From TMED23 sp964639965 (GTDB lineage: Bacteria > Pseudomonadota > Alphaproteobacteria > Rhodospirillales > UBA2165), in assembly GCA_964639965.1 (NCBI GenBank), contig CAZXGI010000012.1, positions 1 through 50,775 of the forward strand: a stretch of 50,775 nt of DNA. Direction: 5' to 3'. Under the pieces are notes generated by a model that was not told the origin of the DNA, searched no databases, and was given only the letters and a program-made list of their open reading frames with translations. The position numbers were made by a program, and so were the translations under genes. Below, piece by piece: positions 18,645-29,200 of the stretch (the first letter of the stretch is position 1; each line of letters opens with the position of its first letter).

Positions 18645-19727
18645 TCAAAACTTTCCAGTATGATCGATTAAAGTATGAATAGCCCAAAGTGAAATGGTAA
18701 ACAAAATCAGAGCTCCAATTTGGTGGAGTAATGCAATAAAAATCGGCACAACAGAGATTAATGTAATTATTCCTAAAGCCACCTGAATTAAAACCATAAT
18801 TAGCATCGCAGTAAAAGGTACACGTGCAAAGTTTGGGATATTAGCTTTTCGAGACATCAGCCAAACACCAACAACCAAAACTAAGGATGACTCAGCTAAA
18901 ATACGATGATCAAATTGTACTGTAGTAATATTTTCAAAAAAGTTCCTATGCCATGGATCTAGATCCCACATGCCTCCCGGCACAACCTGTCCATCCATCA
19001 GTGGGAAGGTATTATAAGTCAACCCTGCATCTAAACCCGCAACAAAACCGCCGGAAATAATTGTTAAAAATATCCAAAACGCTGTAAAAACACTAAAAGA
19101 TAGTAGCCTTGGCGAAGCAAAAATCAAAACATCGTTCTCTGATTTTATTAAAGACATAGCAACCCAAAACATATAACCATAAATGATAATAGCTGCTGAA
19201 AGATGTGCCGTTAAACGATACTGGCTAACATCTGGATTATCCATCAAACCACTTTTCACCATGTACCAACCCAGAACTCCTTGGAAAGCACCCATCAAAA
19301 AAATTATGATTATACGAAATATAAGCTTTCTATTAATCCAACCTTTAGCGAGAAAAAAAATAAATGGTAAAATTAAGGAAACTCCCATAATTCTGCCCCA
19401 CAAACGATGGAAATATTCAAGCCAAAATATTGATTTGAAACCTTCGATCGTTATTCCGTCGTTTATTTTCTTAAATTCAGGAGATTCTTTATATTGATCG
19501 AACACTGATTCCCATTCCTCGGACCCTATTGGAGGAAGCCAACCAGTTATAGGACGCCAATCCACCATTGATAGGCCAGAGTGAGTCAACCTAGTTAACC
19601 CCCCTAATATAACCATAAAGAAGACCATCCCACATAGACCAAAAAGCCATTTAGCAATAATTTGGTTGGTTGAATTGTCCTGAATAACTAAACCTTGATC
19701 AGGAAGGTTAGTGCTTGTAGTTTTCAT
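18645..19727 (-). CDS. ctaA: Heme A synthase
   Basis: The 360-residue integral-membrane protein is of the alphaproteobacterial (type 2) CtaA class. Eight hydrophobic helices are evident. Conserved family blocks include GGLTRLTHSGLSMVDWRPITG, FHRLWGR, the TAHLSAA histidine, FVAGLDAGLTYNTFPLMDG, and VQFDHRILA. It oxidises the heme O methyl group to make heme A for aa3-type cytochrome oxidase, so the organism respires oxygen. Length matches alphaproteobacterial CtaA (about 350-360). It stands alone here, divergent from the carbamoyltransferase by 65 bases, without ctaB or oxidase genes. Confidence 0.95.
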   Translation of the reverse strand: MKTTSTNLPDQGLVIQDNSTNQIIAKWLFGLCGMVFFMVILGGLTRLTHSGLSMVDWRPITGWLPPIGSEEWESVFDQYKESPEFKKINDGITIEGFKSIFWLEYFHRLWGRIMGVSLILPFIFFLAKGWINRKLIFRIIIIFLMGAFQGVLGWYMVKSGLMDNPDVSQYRLTAHLSAAIIIYGYMFWVAMSLIKSENDVLIFASPRLLSFSVFTAFWIFLTIISGGFVAGLDAGLTYNTFPLMDGQVVPGGMWDLDPWHRNFFENITTVQFDHRILAESSLVLVVGVWLMSRKANIPNFARVPFTAMLIMVLIQVALGIITLISVVPIFIALLHQIGALILFTISLWAIHTLIDHTGKF

Positions 19728-19792
19728 AACTCTCTTGTCTCATACAATTTTATCAATGCCAATATACTTAAAATAAAGTAATTTAAAGTTAA

Positions 19793-21601
19793 ATGATTGT
19801 TTTAGGTCTCAAATGTTTTAGCCATGATACGGGTGCTGCCATACTTTCGGATCACGAAGGTAAAATAGAAATTTTTGCAATTTCTGAAGCACGCCTTAAT
19901 AGGCGAAAGCATTCATTTGCATACCCGTTGATGTCAATAGCACACTGCCTTGCTAGTCTAGGTCTGGATAGTTTAGATGACGTGGACCTGATTTGTTTAG
20001 ATCGTCATATGGAGATATGGCCAGATAAAACCTCCCAATTTGGTTACCAGAAAGCACTTATGCGTTACCATCCACGTTACGACGATAATCATCGTTGGAA
20101 CTACCTCATAGAACAAAGCATCAAATTTGATCAATCAAAGTGTCGTTTAATTAATCATGTGGATGCCCATGCAGCAAGTGCATACTTTGCTTCACCTTTT
20201 GATGAAGCTGCAGTTCTCGTTGCCGAAGGAGGTACCGGTATTTATCATGGACATGGGCTTAATCTAAAAATTATAGACAGAATAGGGTATTTGGGTGACA
20301 CCTTTCAAAATGGAAAGAAACTCGTAAAACGTCGTGACCATTTTGTTAATTCGTCCTTTTTTTATGACAAAATCTCATCTCATTTAGGTTACGATATTTT
20401 CGGTGCTGGCCAAACGATGGCCCTCGCCGGCATGGTTGATCAATTTCCTTTCGAACCTCTAATTGATGTAGATCCAAATCGCTGCAATGACTTTATAATT
20501 AATCATGACAAAACCGTTTTTAATATGAAAGATATTCCAACCTTTAAAAAACGAAATAGCGAAAAACTAATATCAAACCCTTGGATAAGTCTTGCTTACC
20601 AAGCACAAAAAACTTTAGAAGAAGACATTATTTATCTTGCCAGCCTAGCTCACAAGAAAACTGGGGTTAAAAAATTTTGCTTCGCCGGAGGGGTTGCACT
20701 CAACTGCATTATTAACAAAAAGCTGATTGAAAGTGAGATATTTAATGATGTCTTTATCCAACCAGCCGCTTCCGATGAGGGCATAGCCCTAGGCTGCGCA
20801 TTATTCGGATATTATTCGAATGGTGGACGCGCGAGATACCAAATGTACGACGCCTATTTAGGGTTAAAAAATAAACCCGAAAACTTGCCGAAAGTGATAA
20901 AGAAATGGAAATTAAAAGCAACCAAAACATCCCCCGACGAAATTGCACTTTTATTAGCTGATGGGAAGATTATTGGCCGAATTGCAAATAGGTCAGAATA
21001 TGGTCCACGAGCACTAGGGAATCGCAGCATCCTGACAGATCCTCGCCCATCAACTATGAAAGACCGCCTTAACAATGAAATCAAACATCGTGAAAGTTTT
21101 CGCCCTTTTGCCCCTTCCTGTCTTGAAAATAAAATACCTGATTATTTCAAATCACCGGCTAAGAGCCCTTTTATGGTTATTGCCGGTACTGTAAGCAAAA
21201 ATAGTCGGAATAAAATTCCAACCGTTACACATGCTGATGGATCCTGTCGGGTCCAGACTGTTAACCGCGAACAAAACAATGACTATTATGAACTAATTGA
21301 TGCCTTTGGTAATTTAACTGGATGCCCAGTATTAACCAACACATCATTTAATGATAAAGACGAGCCGATTGTTGAGACTTATGAAGATGCTGTTAGCTGC
21401 TTCTTAAGGACCGGGCTAGACGCAATCTACTGTGATGATAATTTAATCCAAAGAACAGAAAATACTCCAAGATTGACATCAGAACAAAACCACAAAAATA
21501 CAATAGCCCGCGTTAATCACGAATATACAAACCTGATTGACAGATTTTGTGATGTGCCAACTTATGTCGGTTTAGCTAATAAGTTAAACGAAGATGAATA
21601 A
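19793..21601 (+). CDS. NodU/TobZ-family carbamoyltransferase
   Basis: The 602-residue protein has the two domains of O-carbamoyltransferases. An N-terminal Kae1-like carbamoyladenylate-forming domain carries GLKCFSHDTGAAIL, the metal-ligand VDAHAASAYFASPF, and FCFAGGVALNCI. A C-terminal YrdC-like transfer domain carries IGRIANRSEYGPRALGNRSIL, FRPFAPSC, and TSFNDKDEPIV. It moves a carbamoyl group from carbamoyl phosphate to a hydroxyl on a sugar, glycan or natural product. The two genes facing it encode TPR glycosyltransferase-like proteins, which suggests modification of a surface polysaccharide or glycoprotein rather than Nod factor. The target is unknown. The start ATG has no strong Shine-Dalgarno. 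Confidence 0.9.
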   Translation: MIVLGLKCFSHDTGAAILSDHEGKIEIFAISEARLNRRKHSFAYPLMSIAHCLASLGLDSLDDVDLICLDRHMEIWPDKTSQFGYQKALMRYHPRYDDNHRWNYLIEQSIKFDQSKCRLINHVDAHAASAYFASPFDEAAVLVAEGGTGIYHGHGLNLKIIDRIGYLGDTFQNGKKLVKRRDHFVNSSFFYDKISSHLGYDIFGAGQTMALAGMVDQFPFEPLIDVDPNRCNDFIINHDKTVFNMKDIPTFKKRNSEKLISNPWISLAYQAQKTLEEDIIYLASLAHKKTGVKKFCFAGGVALNCIINKKLIESEIFNDVFIQPAASDEGIALGCALFGYYSNGGRARYQMYDAYLGLKNKPENLPKVIKKWKLKATKTSPDEIALLLADGKIIGRIANRSEYGPRALGNRSILTDPRPSTMKDRLNNEIKHRESFRPFAPSCLENKIPDYFKSPAKSPFMVIAGTVSKNSRNKIPTVTHADGSCRVQTVNREQNNDYYELIDAFGNLTGCPVLTNTSFNDKDEPIVETYEDAVSCFLRTGLDAIYCDDNLIQRTENTPRLTSEQNHKNTIARVNHEYTNLIDRFCDVPTYVGLANKLNEDE

Positions 21602-21740
21602 TACCATAATGTATAATATTTATGTTTATTAAAAATCATGATTTTGCGAATTGAGTATTTTGTGTCATTAATTCGAAAGATTTTTCTTTGGAATTATGCG
21701 TCAAATTCAATGTAAAATATCTATTGATACTATTATAATA

Positions 21741-23606
21741 TTACCCAAAAAGTACCTTTTCAAAAAAATTTGCGTGCCGAGAAATGGCAGATCTATTATT
21801 GAAAATTTTTGCCTGGCCCTCAAGTATTTGATCCCGGATCCTTTTGGCAAAAATATTGTCTAGGCAAAGGCGCTTTGTGATTTCAATATAGCCTTCAACG
21901 TCTCTCGATACACAATCGACCATATTCATTTGTTTATAAATACCATAGCTAACCCGACTACGCATAAATTCACCGGGCAAGGTAACAACAGGTGTCCCAG
22001 CCGCTAATGATTGGAACGTTGTCATACCCCCGGAAAAATGCGGTGTGTCAAGGATTACATCTGCAACTCGTATCAGGCGGGCAAGTTCTTCTCTACTCCT
22101 CCGTGCTATAATCTCTACGCGGTCACTCACGTCAGGTATTTGTTTTAACATACGAGCCTTCAGCAAAACACCCCAAGCCGGATGGCTTCCATCAATTATT
22201 TGAATACGCGCTTTAGGCAGAGAACGTAAGATCTCCCCCAAAATTATGTCAAAATCAGGATGATATTTAAAGAGTGATTGCGGACAAACGATAAGTTGTC
22301 CATTTGAACGTTCTTGTTTGAATATATTTTTAAACTCAGCTGGTTTCTCAACACAGGAGGGAAGACCCTCCAATTTCAATAGCCGTTCACTATATGATTC
22401 TTCAGCATTTTCTGGCTCTATCAATTGGCTAGATATAAAATAGTCGATGTTAGGCAACCCTGTAGTAACAGGATGACCCCAAGACACACATTGCACGGGA
22501 GCTAAACGCGAAAAACCTAAAAAATAAGTCAGGGGTTCCATTCCGATATCCGTAAAATATAAAATATCAAGCTCTGCTTCTGCAATTTTCTGGCGAGCAT
22601 CAGCTAAATTTTTTGATAATGGAATAAAATTCTGTTTACCCGATTTAAACCCCTCGGACCAAGCATCTTCAACCTTTGAAAAGGAAAAAATAAATAACTC
22701 AAACCGTGCCCTAGGTAGCCCATCAAATAAGCATTTATTTAATATCGCTATCGTATGATCATGAAAGAATGCAGAAACAAACCCTACTCGCGGAACTCCT
22801 CCTTCTAATCCAGCCATCCAACCATGGGTATGCGGGGCCTCAAATGATAGAGATGGGCAGATTTTGGTGTACATTTCAGCGATCTTTGTCTGAATTTCCT
22901 TGTCGTTAAGTCCTTGGTAGGGAAGAAAAAAATTTGTTGTGCCAATCTCTTTAATCGGATCCTCGATAAATAATTCTTCACTCAATAAATTATCTAATTT
23001 AGTCATAAGTTGACTTCGGCATTCAAAAATCTGCTCTTTCGACTCTATTATCACTGGTAAGACCAAAGTTTCACGGATACGGAGCCCGATATCTGGTCGT
23101 AAATAGATAGCTTTACTATAAGCACTTTTGGCGGAATCATAGTCGCCTGCTATTTCATGAAGATCCGCGATATTTTTATATGCAGTAACGTATTTGTCGT
23201 CCACCAAGATCGCTTGCCGATAACAAAAAAATGCCCCATCAAAATCGTTGTTTTCTTTTTTGAGATTACCTAGATTATTATATGCAACAGCCATTTCTGG
23301 ATTAATACTGATAGCCATTTGATAGTGTTCTTCGGCCAGAATAAATTGGCCAAGATCTCCATAAACCAATGCAAGGTTATAATAAAAATTTGCATTCTTT
23401 GGATCACGGTTAACTGCTGATTGTAAAAGTTCACGTGCAATTTCGAGATTACCCAATTCTCTATTGACGACGCCTGCATTTGCAAAGACTTCTGGTGAAG
23501 GGTCCTCAGTTTCTATTGCCCGGTTGAATAAGTCCTGAGCCAACTCAAGATCACCAGATTCAAATGCTAGAATTCCACTTTTATATAATTCATCTAGATC
23601 AACCAT
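21741..23606 (-). CDS. TPR protein with SPINDLY/O-GlcNAc-transferase-like (GT41) domain
   Basis: In this 621-residue protein residues 1 to about 190 are five or six tetratricopeptide repeats (34-residue units such as NPEMAVAYNNLGNLKKENNDF). The remainder looks like the bacterial GT41/SPINDLY glycosyltransferase: RVGFVSAFFHDHTI, LDILYFTDIGM, QCVSWGHPVTTGL, and the sugar-nucleotide site region ILDTPHFSGGMTTFQSLAAGTPVVTLPGEFMRSRVS. It would transfer a sugar to a protein, with the TPRs as adaptor. In related bacteria such enzymes modify adhesins or flagellins. Its ATG overlaps the end of the upstream TPR gene by 8 bases, so the two are co-translated. Donor and target are unknown. Confidence 0.87.
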   Translation of the reverse strand: MVDLDELYKSGILAFESGDLELAQDLFNRAIETEDPSPEVFANAGVVNRELGNLEIARELLQSAVNRDPKNANFYYNLALVYGDLGQFILAEEHYQMAISINPEMAVAYNNLGNLKKENNDFDGAFFCYRQAILVDDKYVTAYKNIADLHEIAGDYDSAKSAYSKAIYLRPDIGLRIRETLVLPVIIESKEQIFECRSQLMTKLDNLLSEELFIEDPIKEIGTTNFFLPYQGLNDKEIQTKIAEMYTKICPSLSFEAPHTHGWMAGLEGGVPRVGFVSAFFHDHTIAILNKCLFDGLPRARFELFIFSFSKVEDAWSEGFKSGKQNFIPLSKNLADARQKIAEAELDILYFTDIGMEPLTYFLGFSRLAPVQCVSWGHPVTTGLPNIDYFISSQLIEPENAEESYSERLLKLEGLPSCVEKPAEFKNIFKQERSNGQLIVCPQSLFKYHPDFDIILGEILRSLPKARIQIIDGSHPAWGVLLKARMLKQIPDVSDRVEIIARRSREELARLIRVADVILDTPHFSGGMTTFQSLAAGTPVVTLPGEFMRSRVSYGIYKQMNMVDCVSRDVEGYIEITKRLCLDNIFAKRIRDQILEGQAKIFNNRSAISRHANFFEKVLFG

Positions 23607-25218
23607 ATTCGTTTCTTAAATCTAACCTTAATCTTGAAAAAGCTCGGTCCCACGTTGCATCCACTTCTTGTCGGTATAGTATAAAATTAGGGAACCAAGG
23701 CGAAGTTTCGCCAGCAACTAGCCAACGAAATTCACCAGGGTGTGTAACCAAAACACGAGCCAAACTCTTAGTTGTTGCCCGTAAATGCATATTTGTATTA
23801 CTAACCCCAATATAATCGTCCAATAAAGTCATTAAAGCTAACGCTTTCTCCAAATTTTCATTGATATCCGAGAAATCAAAAACTTCTCGTCCTAGTAATG
23901 ACGAAAACTTTTTTAGCTCATCAGGTTTCGGGTCACGTTGGACACAAATAATCGTAGCCGAAATTCCGCTGAGTATGGAAGCAACTTCTTCGATTGGAGC
24001 TTTCTTGGATAGGGTTGTCTTTGCGACACCACCTGCCCGATAAGTAATTCCAATATAAGGAGGGGATCCACATTCGATCAACCTAGCCTGCATATCATTA
24101 TGGAAATTTTTTTTCGGTTTCATGGTAACACTAGGAACGATATGTTCAGTCCCCAACAGATAGGGCAGATCAGCAATTGTTATGTCTGACTCTGTAATCT
24201 CTTCAACTTTTATTCCATCAACTCGTTCAAACAAACTTTCGATTTTCGGATCTGGTTGAAATTTAACGATAGCTCCGCGATCCTTTAATTCGAACAAAAA
24301 TCGTGAAAAGAAAATCTGGTCACCCAAGCCTTGCTCTGCCGCAACGTGAATTGTTTGACCAAATAACTTACTAGAAAGACGATCTTCTGGAATGAAAAAT
24401 TTTTCACGATCAACTGTATGGCGAAATCGGTAATTTGCCCAACCCTCCTTATACTCGGACATTGCCAATTGGAGAAATCCCAAGTTCCATTTATTGACAT
24501 AAAAATTTGGAGCGATTTTCGTTGCCTTTAGAAATTCATCTATAGCCTCTAAATATTTACCCTGTTGGCGAAGACACAATCCTAAACTGCAATAAAATTC
24601 TGGCGTTTTAGGTGAAGTCAAAATACCTTGACGATAGAACCCCTCTGCCACTTTGTGTTTTCCTAAATCGTCTAAAACTGTGCCTAAGTTATGTATTGCT
24701 TGAATATAAGAAGGCTTAATTTTAACGGCGGATTCATAACATTGCCGTGCTTCAGGTAAACGACCAAGTTTTTCAAACAATACACCTAAATTATAATAAG
24801 CTTCGGTGTAATTTGGATCACGAGAAATAGCAGCTAAAAGAGCGGTTTCTGCTTGTCCTAATTTTCCTTCTTTCAAATACAATAAACCTAAGTGGTTTAA
24901 AGGGTCTGCAAGCTCGGTTTGAAGTTCTGCCGCCCTTTTAAAGGCCTGTTTCGCCTGGCCTAGAGAACCCAAAGCTTCATAAGCTTTGGCTAAATTATTC
25001 TGAAGATATCCATCTTCAGGAAGATCAATCGCAGCTTTCAGGAAATAATCTATAGCTTCATCAACCCGACTAGTTTGGATTGCAACAACGCCTAATAATT
25101 GCTGCGCTTCTGGGTTTTTCTGACTATCTGTTATCGCCTTTAAGAGAATTTCAGCGTCGTTAAACTTAGCTCTTTTAATTAAATCTCGAGCAATATCAAT
25201 TTCATCGTTTGCTGTCAT
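23599..25218 (-). CDS. TPR protein with C-terminal GT9-like domain
   Basis: The 539-residue protein begins with about eight tetratricopeptide repeats (about residues 30-280). It ends in a domain resembling the heptosyltransferase-like (GT9) fold often fused to TPRs: GWANYRFRH, AAEQGLGDQIFFSRFLFEL, and the late motif DDYIGVSNTNMHLRATTKSLARVLV. That last motif corresponds to the family's usual DTAxAHLAGALG-type nucleotide-sugar site. Here it is divergent, so catalytic activity is uncertain. The gene overlaps its downstream GT41-like neighbour by 8 bases. Together with the convergent carbamoyltransferase the pair suggests glycan or glycoprotein decoration. Confidence 0.8.
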   Translation of the reverse strand: MTANDEIDIARDLIKRAKFNDAEILLKAITDSQKNPEAQQLLGVVAIQTSRVDEAIDYFLKAAIDLPEDGYLQNNLAKAYEALGSLGQAKQAFKRAAELQTELADPLNHLGLLYLKEGKLGQAETALLAAISRDPNYTEAYYNLGVLFEKLGRLPEARQCYESAVKIKPSYIQAIHNLGTVLDDLGKHKVAEGFYRQGILTSPKTPEFYCSLGLCLRQQGKYLEAIDEFLKATKIAPNFYVNKWNLGFLQLAMSEYKEGWANYRFRHTVDREKFFIPEDRLSSKLFGQTIHVAAEQGLGDQIFFSRFLFELKDRGAIVKFQPDPKIESLFERVDGIKVEEITESDITIADLPYLLGTEHIVPSVTMKPKKNFHNDMQARLIECGSPPYIGITYRAGGVAKTTLSKKAPIEEVASILSGISATIICVQRDPKPDELKKFSSLLGREVFDFSDINENLEKALALMTLLDDYIGVSNTNMHLRATTKSLARVLVTHPGEFRWLVAGETSPWFPNFILYRQEVDATWDRAFSRLRLDLRNEYG

Positions 25219-25385
25219 TATTTATTTTCTGCCATTTTCAGATCTGTTATTTTACCGTATCTTACTTAAGATCGAAAAATCGTCAGCAATATAGACGGCA
25301 AATGATCCAGATTGATAATTAATTGCCGTCAATCAAACCTTTCGAGTTTTTAAGCTTAATAAACATTTAAATAGAGCACAATAAG

Positions 25386-26204
25386 ATGAACACCTTTAAA
25401 AAAATTATTACCGGTTCAGAGTTAGTAATAGCTGGCCATGGTCGTTCCGGATCAAAAGAGAGTACCATAATAATTAAAGGTCATGCCGAGGCTATTGAAG
25501 ATCGTAATCTATTCAAAAAAGTTCGACATGGCTTTCTTAAGGTAAAACCTTTTTTGACTGAACAACTAATGGCAACCAAAAGTAATTCGGTATTTATTGT
25601 TCCATGTTTTGCAAGCCCCGGTAGTCTTACAAAATTAGTCATACCAGAAAAACTAGGCCTTTCTGGGCCAAAAACAAATAAAAAAAACAAAATAATTTTC
25701 TATACCGAGCCTGTAGGTAATCACCCAAAAATCTTAAATCGTATTTGTGAATTGGTGAAAAATACACTACTAATTTCAAATCTACCAAAGAAAGATACTA
25801 CTTTAATTATCGTCGGTCACGGCTCAAGCCAAAACCCTCAATCCGAAGCCGATACACAGTTCATTGCAAGAAAAGTATATTCATTAAACCCATCAAGCAA
25901 AGTCATAACACTTTTTTTTGATCAAACTCCAAATCTGGCTGATTGGTCAATTTATTGTAAAACAACCCATGCCATAATTCTGAGTTATCTTTTTTCGGGT
26001 GGAAGCCATGAAATTAATGATATACCTAAGCTAATGGGATTTGATCCGATTAGTGCTGAAATTCGGTTCACAAATAAACAACCTATGGGACCAATTTCTG
26101 TAGATAATAAGAAATTATGGCTATGCCCATTAATAAGTGCAGATCAAATTATCCAAGAAGTTATCTTAGATAGAGTTTTGGAAATGACTAAACTAAATGG
26201 ATGA
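25386..26204 (+). CDS. Two-domain CbiX/sirohydrochlorin-chelatase-like protein
   Basis: The 272-residue protein looks like two tandem chelatase-like halves, as in CbiX(L). The first half has AGHGRSGSKES (17-27) and IVPCFASPGSLTK. The second has IVGHGSSQNPQSEADTQF (about 142-158) and LFSGGSHEINDIPKL, matching the His motifs of CbiX-type chelatases. These enzymes insert Co, Fe or Ni into sirohydrochlorin. The catalytic histidine motifs are less regular than in well-studied members: PCFASPG in place of the usual PLFLxxGxH. No cobalamin or siroheme gene is adjacent, so activity and metal are open. Its 3' end overlaps the end of the convergent 1421-residue gene by 12 bases. Confidence 0.65.
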   Translation: MNTFKKIITGSELVIAGHGRSGSKESTIIIKGHAEAIEDRNLFKKVRHGFLKVKPFLTEQLMATKSNSVFIVPCFASPGSLTKLVIPEKLGLSGPKTNKKNKIIFYTEPVGNHPKILNRICELVKNTLLISNLPKKDTTLIIVGHGSSQNPQSEADTQFIARKVYSLNPSSKVITLFFDQTPNLADWSIYCKTTHAIILSYLFSGGSHEINDIPKLMGFDPISAEIRFTNKQPMGPISVDNKKLWLCPLISADQIIQEVILDRVLEMTKLNG

Positions 26205-29200
26205 GTCTGGTACTGATTTTGCGCCACCAAATTCTCTCGCTAATGCTGATTGTAAAATCATATAGACCTTGCCAGCATCAGAGGTCATAAAACTTGCTCC
26301 CAATACTCCCTCTTGGCCACTACGCCTTGCACTTTCAATTAACTCATCAAATTGAGCTAAATAGCGTGTGACATAATTACGAAAATTAGAATTATCCCGA
26401 TACAACTGAGAAATTTTTGCGAGCCTGGCCTTATTTCTCATACCTAAAATTTTGCGTAAGAAAATACTATTATCACCTCGACTATAGCGCTTCCAATCCT
26501 CCTCTGTAATTCGAGTTTCCATAATTCTATTGATATCAATTGCAATTGACTCAAGCCCTTCGGAAACTAAAGCCATCCGACTCAAAAAATCCTCATGGCC
26601 AGACTTTGTAACTAGCTGTTTTAAAGCATCTGTAATTTCCATAGCCTGCTTTGACGTCTGAGATAAATCCTCAGTCTGACGAGCCACCGTATCAGCAACG
26701 TCTTTTGCATCATTAGCAAGCTTACCCGAAGCTGCGGTTAAATTATCTGTGCCTTTTTTGATAGTTTCCCCCCAAGCCTCCATATTTTCAACGGCACGGT
26801 TTGATGCTGCGCTGGCTTCCCCTGCCCGACGAGTGACAGTCTCTCCAACAACATTAATCCCATTTAGAGCCTCATTAAAAGTCTTCGTTAAATCCTCAAG
26901 TTGCTTTCGAAGGCCAGCTCCAGCTCCCCCCATATTTTGTGATAACCTATAAGAAGCGTCACTAACATCCTTGGTTTGCTTATTAAGCGCATCGCTAATT
27001 GATTTTAGTTTATCCAGATTATTATCCGCGGCTGTTCCCGTTGCATTTGCTGTCTCTTTCATAGCCTCGTGAGCTGACTTTGTCGCATCAGTCGCCAAAC
27101 GAGCTGTGTCTGCCACTTGGTTAGCTCGCACCTCCATCATATCTGCAACACCACCCAATTTAGAAATAGCCCTATCCGATGAAAGGGTAAGATCATCCAA
27201 ACGTTGGCGAACTGCATTACTCGTATCTTCTAGACGCGCAACACTTTGTTCAGAAAGCTTAGATAATTCCTCTGCTCCACTTTTTAAGAATTCATTTACA
27301 CCTTCTGTTTTTTCGACAGCTCTATCTGATGCTGTGTGGATCTCATCCGAATGACGCTGAAGTCCAGAAGTTACTGCTGAAAGCAATTTTGCCGCTCTAT
27401 CCACTGCAAGTGCAACTTCTCGAGAGCGTTCTTGAAGCGCTCCTCCAACTGCATCAACCTTCGCCGAGGCTTCATCAGAGACCCCGGATATTTGTGAGCT
27501 TCTCTCTTGTAATGTATCGGCAAATGCCTGCACATGTGCATTTGACTCGATTGCAGATTGTGCAAATTCTTCAGCCCTTTGACGAAAATTTGCCCCCAAA
27601 CGATTGAGACGTTCTTCGGTGTCTTCTGAATTCCCTTTGATATCTCCAAAATTACTATTTAAATCCTCGGCAATATTTGTTAGACGGCTTGCCGCCTCAT
27701 CAGCTGCTGTCGCTGCTTCACGAGATTGGCGCAATAATGTATCACCGACTGAGCCCACATCAGAAACCGCGTTTTCGGACGCTGAAGCTAATTCACGAGA
27801 ACGATCATGTAAAGCGGTAGCAGCTTCACTGATTTGACCTATCAAATCACCGGATAAAACACGCATTTTATCTGCTCTATCTTCCAGTGTTTCCCAGGTT
27901 TCATCCATTCGCATCACGGCATCATCAGTAATATTCGTTAACTCACGAGAACGTTGGTGTAATTTTTCGCCCACATTTTCAATTTGATCGGCAGCATTAT
28001 CCGTTGTTCGACTAAGGTCACGGGATTGTTGTCTAAGAGCATCTGTGACCAATCCTATCAAACGCGCAGCTTTATCAGCAGATCCTGCTACCTCTGAAGA
28101 ACGATACGCCATTGTTTCTCCAGCGGTATCAATATCCGAAACAGCTTTTTCTGATGACTCTGTAAGGCTCATTGCATTTTGTTTGAGAATTTCAGCAACA
28201 TTAGTTACTTTTTCCGTCGCATCATTTGCTGCATTAGATAATTCTGCCGTGCGACGACCAATAACAAAACCTATTGAACGCAAACGATCTGTCGTTTTAT
28301 TTGATACGGTGCCTAAATTTTCCCCTCCTTCACGTAGCGCTTCTCCAACCTCTCCAACCTTGCCAACAGCGATAACAGACGCTTCGTTTAACTGTTTAGT
28401 TTGTTCCAGTAATGTATCACTAATCTCAGCGATATTTGCACCAGCGGTATCAGAAGCTGCCGCAATTTCTCTAATTTCATCCTCAACTTTTTCACCAAGT
28501 TTCTGAAGATTACTCGTCGCAGATTCTGATTCCGCAGTTAGTTTAGACAAACGATCACTATATTCATTATTAACACTACCAACACTCTCTGCTACTTGGA
28601 GTAATTCCTGAAGATCACGTCGAAGTGCGGCGGCTACTCTATCTACATTTCCAACACTGCTATTTGAAACTTCTTTGAGTTCTAAACGCGCTTGGTTCAA
28701 TTGATCTGCTGTAGCTTCTATATTAATATTTGCTTCTTTTGAAGCTTCTAATAACTCAGCTGTCCGTTTTCGAAGGGCATCAGATGTGTTGCCCATACGC
28801 AAAATGACAAGATCATTTAATTTCACCATATGATCTGATTTCTTTTGTAGCTCGTCACCTACCTCTGCAATATCGCCAACAGCTTTTTCCGAACTAGAAG
28901 ATATTTCTTCACTTTTAACACTGAGCATCGCCGCAACTTCATCTATCTTAGCAGAAGTATCGTCGATTGTCTTTTCAAGGGCATTTCTAACACCTTCGAT
29001 TTTAGAAGAAACAGCGATAGTTCTGTTAGAAGCATCATCTGTTGTTTCTTCTAGTTTTTCAATGTGTTGGCGATATTTGTCTGTGATCTCATCAATGCGC
29101 TCTGCTACAGAACCAGTTGCAGCTAATAAATCTTTTGTATCTTCTTTAATCACCTCACCTGCCTCTTTAACCTGTGTCATTATACCATCTGTTCTAGCCC

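Noticed and set aside
21632..21645. Perfect palindrome AAAATCATGATTTT between convergent genes as a terminator
   Set aside because: It has no loop, is A/T-rich with weak pairing, and is not followed by a T run on either strand. Probably chance in AT-rich sequence.
28045..28506. Open reading frame of 153 codons on the plus strand inside the rod gene
   Set aside because: It is antisense to the coiled-coil repeat, is rich in Ser/Ala and Val by mirror composition, and has no recognisable motif. The minus-strand protein keeps an exact 25-residue register across it.
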